Positions 39,435 to 45,673 of a DNA stretch of 45,673 nucleotides are shown piece after piece. The position numbers and the translations under genes are program-made. The DNA is taken from contig CAYQLH010000003.1 in NCBI GenBank assembly GCA_964418385.1, positions 1 through 45,673 on the forward strand, given 5' to 3'. Each line of letters opens with the position of its first letter. The first letter of the stretch is position 1. The notes below the pieces were generated by a model. The model was not told the DNA's origin. It did no database searches and worked only from the letters and a program-made list of their open reading frames with translations. The stretch comes from RGIG2560 sp964418385. Its GTDB lineage: Bacteria; Patescibacteriota; Microgenomatia; UBA1400; PJMF01.

Positions 39435-41186
39435 ATGACAGTGATGAAGAGTTTTTTTGTGAGTGTGCGAGCGAAAATGCAAAGGCGAGAATTTGTGGTG
39501 ACAGTTTTAATTTTAGTTGTGGCGCTGGTTTTGCGATTGTTTCGGTGGGGATTAAATCCACCAGAGTTATATTGGGATGAGATGGCTTTGGCTTATGATG
39601 CTTGGTCGATTGCGCAAACTGGACGTGATTATCACGCTCACTCATGGCCGCTTGTGGCGTTTGAAAGTTATGGTGATTATAAACCAAGTGGTTATTTTTA
39701 TGCAGCTGCTTTAGCAATCAAGATTTTGGGACCAAATAATTTTGCGGTTCGTTTACCGAGTTTTGTAGCTGGGATTTTCTTGGTGTGGGGCTGCGGCGAA
39801 ATCGTGGCACGGCTTTTTGGTAAACGTACGCTTGGCTCTTGGCAGTGGCGATGGGTAGCGATGGCGATTGCGGCTCTAAATCCAGCACTTTTACATTTAT
39901 CGCGAGTGGCGTTTGAAACAAATTTGGCAACAGCATTTTTGGTTGGTGGAATTATTTGTCTTTTACCGCTTCCCGAAAAGGTGAAAAAGACAAAAAAACA
40001 AAATGTTGATTGGTCGTTGTGGTTGGGTGTTGTTTGTTTTTTGGCGGCTTTTTATACGTATCACTCCATGCGCGTGGTAGCGCCTCTGATCGGCATTTAT
40101 TTAGCAATTTGGTGGTGGTTGCGTGCTTGGCGCACTCAAACAAATAAAGATTTGTGGGTGAATGTGCTTGTGGTGGGAATTTTGGTTTTGGTTGGGGTGT
40201 GGCCGATGGCACGCGAGCTGACGAGCAATAGTGTCACCGATCGTTTTCAAACGACAGCGATTTTTTATGATTTGGATTTAATTAAAGCGAGCAATCAATG
40301 TCGAGAACTGGCAGGTGGTGGCTTGCTGGCAAAGTGGTGGTGTCACCGTTTTGGTTTTTTTGGTCGGGAGATTGCACAAAAGTTTTTTGAACATTTAAGT
40401 TTTGACTACTTATTTATTAGCGGTGATAGCAATCCACGACACGCAATTCAGTTTTTTGGCGTGTTTTTGCCGCTTGAAGTTGTGGCGTTGGTGGGGGCAG
40501 GAATCGCCCTGCTGCGACAATGGCAGCAAGATAAAAAAGCGTGGTGCTTTTTGTTTTTTTGGGTAGTAGTAGGGATTTTGCCGGCGAGTATTACCGATGC
40601 AACACCTCACCTACTGCGGACGCTAAGTGTAGTGCCCGCTTTGATTGTCATGCTGACGGTGGGTTGGAGTGAATGGTATACTTTGGTTTGGTCGCACTGG
40701 CGGCGGTTGGCGGTTGGCTTGGTAGCAGGTGTGTATGCAATTTTGGCACTTGGTTGGCAATATGTTTATCATACAGATTATGCGCATCGTTTTGCCTCAG
40801 TGTGGCAAGATGGTTATCGTGAAATGATTCAAGTTGTGTCGGAATTGCAAAAAGAAAATGCTGATTTGCCGGTATATATTTCACGTGAATATGGACGGCC
40901 AGCGTTGTATTACTTGTGGTATAAGGGGATTAGTCCAGAATCGGTGCAAAACGTGCACAATGCGCAAAAATTTGATCAGGGAGAGTTGTTGACTTACACT
41001 CCCGAAAAGGTGTTTTTTGATACTGGTTGGGAGCAAAAGAATCAGATTTTTGCGTTGTCACCGCAAGAATATGCTTTGCTGGAAAGTAGCAGTAGTGCGA
41101 AGGCAATTGTTGACGCGAGCGGTCAAACGGTGTTTTTGGTGGGTAAGTACGAGGTAGAAAACAAAGATGCAGAAGTGGCAAATTAG
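39435..41186 (+). CDS. GT-C membrane glycosyltransferase
   Basis: Up to 583 residues. It shares with its two neighbours the loop YWDEMALAYDAWSIAQTGRD, then FESYGDYKPSGYFY, RLPSFVAG and ITDATPHLLRTLSVVP; about ten membrane helices are visible. The Asp-Glu in the first outer loop corresponds to the catalytic acid of ArnT/PMT enzymes. A soluble tail of about 120 residues follows. ATG 39444 has AGGTAGGA at a better spacing than 39435, so translation may begin three codons later. It ends 20 bp into the next gene. Confidence 0.85.
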   Translation: MTVMKSFFVSVRAKMQRREFVVTVLILVVALVLRLFRWGLNPPELYWDEMALAYDAWSIAQTGRDYHAHSWPLVAFESYGDYKPSGYFYAAALAIKILGPNNFAVRLPSFVAGIFLVWGCGEIVARLFGKRTLGSWQWRWVAMAIAALNPALLHLSRVAFETNLATAFLVGGIICLLPLPEKVKKTKKQNVDWSLWLGVVCFLAAFYTYHSMRVVAPLIGIYLAIWWWLRAWRTQTNKDLWVNVLVVGILVLVGVWPMARELTSNSVTDRFQTTAIFYDLDLIKASNQCRELAGGGLLAKWWCHRFGFFGREIAQKFFEHLSFDYLFISGDSNPRHAIQFFGVFLPLEVVALVGAGIALLRQWQQDKKAWCFLFFWVVVGILPASITDATPHLLRTLSVVPALIVMLTVGWSEWYTLVWSHWRRLAVGLVAGVYAILALGWQYVYHTDYAHRFASVWQDGYREMIQVVSELQKENADLPVYISREYGRPALYYLWYKGISPESVQNVHNAQKFDQGELLTYTPEKVFFDTGWEQKNQIFALSPQEYALLESSSSAKAIVDASGQTVFLVGKYEVENKDAEVAN

Positions 41187-42801
41187 TTGGCAAAAATGGT
41201 GGCGACAGTATGGCTTGTTGCTGGTGGCTGTTGTGCTAGGTGCGGTTTTGCGGTGCTGGCATTTGGGTGAGTTACCGGCGGGGCTCAATCGCGACGAAGC
41301 GGCGATTGCGTACAACGGTTGGCTTTTGGCACAAACCGGTCGTGACGAATGGGGACGGATGTGGCCGTTGTTTTTGGAGAGCTTTGGTGATCAAAAATTG
41401 CCGGGATATCCGTATTTAGTGGCATTGCTGTTTCGATTACATTATGATCAGTGGTTGGCACCCGATACAATGGTGCGTTTGCCGTCGGTTTTAGCGGGAG
41501 TAGCACTGATTGCGATTGCATTTGCTTTAGCACAGCTTTTCGGGAAACAAAAAACTGGTTTGTGTCCAGGTGTGGTGACGGCATTTTTGGTGGCGTGTAA
41601 TCCGATTTTTATTTGGTATAGTCGAGGGGCGTGGGAAGCTAATGTCAGCTTGTGTTGGTGGTTTCTGGCTGTCTATTTAATTGCGCAAAAACTGATGCAG
41701 AAAAATTCAAGTTGGACGGTGCGGCGTTTGGTAGTGATTTTTGTGCTTTTGATGGCAAGTTTTTTGACGTATAACGCGCCACTTCTTATTACTGGAGTGG
41801 CTTTGGGATGGTGGTTGTGGGTGGCATGGCCGCGAGGAGTGAAGTTTTGGGCGCCGCTTTTGGTGGTAATGACAGTCACAGTAGTTGGCACTTTTTCGCT
41901 TTTGGCTCCAGTGACAGCGCAAAAGGGTGGAATTACGATTTTTGACGATCCGACCGTACAGTATCACTATACAATTTATCGGGAAAATTTAAATCCGTTG
42001 ATCGTGAAGCTTTTCGGTAGTAAGTATGCTTATTTAAGCGGCATCATGTTGCGTTCTGGTTTGGCGAGTCTCGCGCCTCGTTTTTGGTGGCACGGCAACT
42101 CGCATCCGTGGCATCAACTGCGCGGTTTTGGTTATGTAAACTTGACCACAAGCGTGTTGATTTACGTGAGCTTGATTTATTTATTGGGAATGATGATTGT
42201 AACAATTTGGCGCGAGCGAGGACACGGCTGGTGGCGATGTGTACCGTTGCAGGTTTTGGTTTTGATTGCAATCATGTTGGCGCCAAGCGTGATTACCACT
42301 GATGCTCCGCACGCGACAAGGAGTTTGGAGTTTTTTGCGGTTCTCGTGATCGTGGCGAGTGTGGTAGTGGGAGAGCTTTTCGGTCAAGTTTTTGAGTATA
42401 AAATGTATACAAAAAAAGCGATAATAATTCTCGTTTGTTTTAGTGCAATTTTTGCCTGTGAAGTGGCAAATTATAGTTATCATTACGTGGTTGATTTGCC
42501 GAAAATGAATATTTATCACGCGGGCTTTGAGCGTTTTTTGCCAGAATGGGATACGAAGCGGCCAGTTTTGGTACGCACCAATGAGTCGAAATATGAGTAT
42601 ATTAAGTGGGCCTGGGCGCTGCGTGTGGAGCCAGAACTTTTTTGGCGGACAATTGTGTGGCATGCACCAGACACGGCAGGAATTAAAGGCGCGAGTGATT
42701 TGCTTAATTTTCATTTTCAGGATCCAGATGAAGATAATCTCGAATATTCGCAAGCGATATGGTATAATACAGAAACTGAGAGTTGGGAAAGGTTGCGATG
42801 A
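41167..42801 (+). CDS. GT-C membrane glycosyltransferase
   Basis: 544 residues, third member of the tandem set. It contains GLNRDEAAIAYNGWLLAQTGRD, FLESFGDQKLPGYPY, RLPSVLAGVAL and ITTDAPHATRSLEFF, with about ten membrane helices and a short soluble tail. The Asp-Glu pair is kept. It overlaps the previous gene by 20 bp and the next by 4 bp (ATGA), so it is part of one translationally coupled run. An extended -10 box for the next gene lies in its last codons. Confidence 0.85.
   Translation: MQKWQISWQKWWRQYGLLLVAVVLGAVLRCWHLGELPAGLNRDEAAIAYNGWLLAQTGRDEWGRMWPLFLESFGDQKLPGYPYLVALLFRLHYDQWLAPDTMVRLPSVLAGVALIAIAFALAQLFGKQKTGLCPGVVTAFLVACNPIFIWYSRGAWEANVSLCWWFLAVYLIAQKLMQKNSSWTVRRLVVIFVLLMASFLTYNAPLLITGVALGWWLWVAWPRGVKFWAPLLVVMTVTVVGTFSLLAPVTAQKGGITIFDDPTVQYHYTIYRENLNPLIVKLFGSKYAYLSGIMLRSGLASLAPRFWWHGNSHPWHQLRGFGYVNLTTSVLIYVSLIYLLGMMIVTIWRERGHGWWRCVPLQVLVLIAIMLAPSVITTDAPHATRSLEFFAVLVIVASVVVGELFGQVFEYKMYTKKAIIILVCFSAIFACEVANYSYHYVVDLPKMNIYHAGFERFLPEWDTKRPVLVRTNESKYEYIKWAWALRVEPELFWRTIVWHAPDTAGIKGASDLLNFHFQDPDEDNLEYSQAIWYNTETESWERLR
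42760..42768 (+). promoter_or_regulatory. Internal extended -10 box before the GT2-GT4 fusion gene
   Basis: TGGTATAAT inside the 3' end of the preceding GT-C gene, 29 bp before ATG 42798. A GGGAAAGG ribosome site lies between. Confidence 0.5.
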
Positions 42802-44287
42802 TCAGTGTGGTGTATGCGGTTTATAATGAAGAAGCGATTTTGGCACGTTCGTTAGAGAGCGTAGTTGCTTGGGCAGATGAAATTGTGATTGTCGATGGTG
42901 AGTCAACTGACAAGACGGTGAAAATTGCGAAGAAGTTTGGCGCGCGCGTGATCGAAACTACCAATAAACCAAATTTCCATATTAACAAACAGATGGCGAT
43001 TGAAGCCGCGCGTGGTGATTTGATTTTGCAGCTAGACGCTGACGAAGTGGTGGACGGACAATTGCGTGATTTTGTGCAAAAGGTGGATCGCGAAAAACCG
43101 AATGCGTATGCAGCTTGGAATGTACGGCGGAAGAATTTGTTTTTGCGTCACTGGATGCGAAAGGGTGGTCAATATCCAGATATGGTAATTCGTCTTTTTT
43201 ACGCGGGAAAAGCGTTTTTGCCGCAAAAAGACGTGCATGAACAAATGACGGTCAAAGGTAAAGTTGGTGTGGCTGCGGGTCACTTGTTACACTTTGCTAA
43301 TCCGGATTTGGCGAGTTATTTCCGCAAATTTAATACCTATACAAGCTTTAAAGCATTGCAATTGGCAGAGGCAAAAGTGAAAATTGGACCGGGAAATTTT
43401 GTCAAGTATTGTTTTTGGAAACCACTGGCGACTTTTGTAAGCCTTTTTGGTCGTCATCGCGGTTACGTGGATGGTTTGGCGGGCTTTTTGTTTGCTACTT
43501 TTAGCGGTTGGCATCATTTAGTCGCTTATTGTAAGTATGTGGAAAATCAGCGTCCACAACCTGATGGACGTGTGAGTGTTTATTATCCAGAAAACGAACA
43601 GGAACGTCAAGCGGCGCGTGGTGTGGGGCGTTATGCTTTATGGCTTCTGGAAAGTGTGGAAGCAGATGGTCAAGTACAGATTTGCCATAAAGCCGCGAAT
43701 ACCAATGTAATCCATTATACTTTTTTTGATTTATATAAACAGACGCTTCAATCAGTGAAAAAAGGTCAAAAATTGGTGGTGACGGTGCACGATTTGATTC
43801 CCCTACTCTTTCCCAAAGATTTCCCGGTGGGCATGCGAGGCAAGTGGAATTTGTGGTGGCAAAAACGTCGTTTGCGGAAGGCGGATGCTATTGTGACTGA
43901 TTCGGCAACGACAAAAAATGATTTGGTGAAATTATGGCGGATTCCAGAAGAGAAGATCCAGGTGGTGTATTTAGCAGCCAATCCAGCTTTGGCTCCTGCA
44001 AGTCCACAGGAAATAGCGAGCGTCAAGAAAAGTTACGTGTTACCAGAAAAGTATCTTTTGTATGTGGGCGATATTAATTTTAATAAAAATTTGGCACAAC
44101 TGATTAAAGCTTTAAAATTTTTACCGGAGGATATTAATTTGGTGATGGTGGGCAAAAATTTTATTCCATCTGAGATTCCAGAGTGGATCACGATTCAAGA
44201 GCAACTTGATTTAAGTGAAGTCAAGTCAAGAGTCAAATTTTTAAGCACGATCACACGTGATGCAGAGTTGTCAGCGCTTTACAGCGG
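42798..44287 (+). CDS. Fusion: WaaE-like GT2 plus GT4 glycosyltransferase, 3' end lost in gap
   Basis: At least 496 residues, open from ATG 42798 into the gap at 44288. Residues 1-250 are a WaaE-type GT2 (ISVVYAVYNEEAILARSLESV, IVDGESTDKTV, LQLDADEVVD, YPDMVIRLF, HEQMTVKG). From about 256 a GT4 domain begins (VSVYYPENEQERQAARGVGRYALWL ... VVTVHDLIPLLFP, ADAIVTDSATTKNDLV, LLYVGDINFNKNLAQLIKAL). The reading frame is continuous through the join. Such a protein could add two successive sugars to one glycan. The ATG overlaps the upstream stop as ATGA. The nucleotide-binding C-terminal motif of the GT4 part is lost in the gap. Confidence 0.85.
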
Positions 44288-44387
44288 NNNNNNNNNNNNN
44301 NNNNNNNNNNNNNNNNNNNNNNNNNNNNNNNNNNNNNNNNNNNNNNNNNNNNNNNNNNNNNNNNNNNNNNNNNNNNNNNNNNNNNNN
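44288..44387. other. 100-N assembly gap
   Basis: Exactly 100 N. On the left a GT4 domain lacks about 100-150 residues; on the right a membrane protein lacks its N terminus. The real distance is therefore probably well above 100 bp. Confidence 0.95.
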
Positions 44388-45673
44388 TTGGATGCTGGTT
44401 ACGGTTATCCGGTGTTTAATTTTAATTATCCTCTGGCGAATATTTTGAGTTTGCCTTTAACGGTTTTGCATGTGAGTTTTGAATGGGAATTTAAAATTTT
44501 AACGATCACTTTTGTGACAATTGGTTTGTTGGCCACCATAGCTTGGTGGCGTCGTCTTTTTGCCAGTCAACAAATCTCGTATGTGGCGTTGATTGCGTTT
44601 TTGTTGGCGCCATATCTGTGGAGTGCGATTTGGTATCGAGGCAATATTGGCGAAATTATCATGTTTTGCTGGTTGCCAGTAGTAGCATTGGCGATTGAGC
44701 GTGTGCGCACGTGTGAGCGTGGGAGCGGCGCGGTGCTGAGTTTAGTTTTGCTAGTTTATTTTTTGGCGCACAATGTGATGACACTTTTTGCAGCGCCGGT
44801 GGTGATCGCTTATGCGTGGTGGCGTTTACATGATCGCGAGCAAACGAATATTTCTCTTTTGAAGCGTTTTTTTGACCTTTTCGGTAAGGACAAAATGGCG
44901 TTGAGTTTTGTTTGGGCGTTGCTAGCAGTGGGGATGAGTTTGTGGTTTTGGTTGCCGGCATTGGCGGAGAAAAGTTTTACGGTTTTGGATGCGGCGGGAT
45001 TGTCGCATGAATACGAGGAACATTTTGCCACGTGGCAGCAGTTGTTAAATCCTGCGATACACGGCGGATTTTCTTATAGTGGTTGTGTGGATGGCTTGAG
45101 TTTTGGTGGCGGTTGGATTCTTTTGGGCGTTTTGGTAGTCAGTATTTATTTACTAGCCACGCGACAAGAGCGTTGTTTTTGCCAGCGTCGTTTGGCGTGG
45201 GTGCTCACGATTGGTGCTTTGGTTTTGGTGTGGTTGCAAACAGCCGCGAGTGCTTGGCTGTGGCGTTTCATTCCATTGGCGCATTTTATCCAGTTTCCGT
45301 GGCGTTTGGGAATGTTGTGGCAGTGGTTGATGATTTTGCAGTTGGCGAATATTCAGTTGAGCCGAAAAGACGGCACTAGGCTTTGGTGTGGTTTGATTTT
45401 TTTGCAAATCGTGACTTTTGCTTGTGCGAGACCAGTACAATTTTTCTCGCATGATCGCGATTATTACCTGACTTATCCGATGACTACTTCCACGGCGCGC
45501 GAGAATCGTGCCCAAAGCTTTGAATGGGATATTACTTTGTCGCAAGAGCGAGAGCCATTGATTGCCACTGGCAGTGGTGAGATTTTTGGAGTGGAACGCT
45601 TGGAAACAACGCGCAAAGACTACCATGTGCGCTGTGAAGATCACTGTTTGGTGATCGAGCACACGGCGTATTT
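44388..45673 (+). CDS. Polytopic membrane protein, PTPS-related/YfhO-like, partial at both ends
   Basis: 428 residues, open from the gap to the window end. The start DAGYGYPVFNFNYPLANIL is the loop typical of the 6-pyruvoyl-tetrahydropterin-synthase-related membrane family and of YfhO-like GT-C proteins. Eight or so membrane helices follow, with LAPYLWSAIWYRGNIGEIIMFCWLPV and FIPLAHFIQFPWRLGMLWQW. The late soluble part is extracellular in relatives. The family is linked to glycan transfer or transport in the envelope. The stop lies outside the window. Confidence 0.7.
   Translation, partial: MDAGYGYPVFNFNYPLANILSLPLTVLHVSFEWEFKILTITFVTIGLLATIAWWRRLFASQQISYVALIAFLLAPYLWSAIWYRGNIGEIIMFCWLPVVALAIERVRTCERGSGAVLSLVLLVYFLAHNVMTLFAAPVVIAYAWWRLHDREQTNISLLKRFFDLFGKDKMALSFVWALLAVGMSLWFWLPALAEKSFTVLDAAGLSHEYEEHFATWQQLLNPAIHGGFSYSGCVDGLSFGGGWILLGVLVVSIYLLATRQERCFCQRRLAWVLTIGALVLVWLQTAASAWLWRFIPLAHFIQFPWRLGMLWQWLMILQLANIQLSRKDGTRLWCGLIFLQIVTFACARPVQFFSHDRDYYLTYPMTTSTARENRAQSFEWDITLSQEREPLIATGSGEIFGVERLETTRKDYHVRCEDHCLVIEHTAY

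Overview
The window looks like chromosome from a member of the Candidate Phyla Radiation (Patescibacteria). The evidence is short or reduced housekeeping proteins (a PheT lacking its tRNA-binding insert, an ACP-like protein without the carrier serine, an L32-like protein without zinc cysteines), a bare PilM/N/O set, an orphan VirD4/TraD-type ATPase, and many envelope glycosyltransferases. UGA ends several genes (pheT, nusB), so the UGA=Gly code of Gracilibacteria/Absconditabacteria is excluded. A finer placement (Microgenomates- or Saccharibacteria-like) is a guess. Two 100-N assembly gaps interrupt genes (4064-4163 in gyrA; 44288-44387 between two surface-sugar genes).

Layout. 1-1585: gene-free and repeat-rich, with five 19-bp iterons followed by a cassette-like array of CCAGGC repeats that leads into a Xer-type recombinase. 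2521-3370: a small broken gene, tRNA-Ala(GGC) and terminators. 3371-8559, minus strand: gyrB-ppa-gyrA. 8560-9545: AT-rich, gene-free, full of short repeats and lying between divergent gene blocks beside rnpA, so a candidate replication origin. 9546-20296, plus strand: rnpA, pheT, an acidic small protein, a TraD-like ATPase, UDP-glucuronate decarboxylase, lactate dehydrogenase, a lone adaptor-protein domain, then a translation/RNA block (rpmF-like, nusB, ACP-like, rnc, rpsP, khpA). 20483-24033, minus: pilin-like gene and pilM-pilN-pilO. 24139-27476: greA, lysS, serS. 27486-45673: an envelope region with a class A PBP, a LytR-CpsA-Psr ligase, GT2 and GT4 transferases, three tandem GT-C membrane transferases and two fusion transferases, interrupted by a minus-strand nuclease/secreted-protein pair and a membrane protein.

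The envelope genes fit one theme: UXS supplies a nucleotide pentose, GT2/GT4 enzymes assemble glycans, GT-C proteins transfer lipid-linked sugars outside, the LCP protein could attach the polymer to peptidoglycan, and the PBP builds that peptidoglycan.

Three sequence-level patterns stand out beyond the genes. First, about a dozen genes have the -10 box only 6-11 bp before the ATG, implying leaderless mRNAs. Second, a TGCGGTAA element recurs as direct dimers with an 11-bp period and as inverted pairs at three intergenic sites. Third, a 9-mer [CGT]TCCCCTA[CT] occurs ten times on the plus strand, in several reading frames and in genes of both strands, against one tRNA-imposed copy on the other strand. 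No known function was found for any of these.
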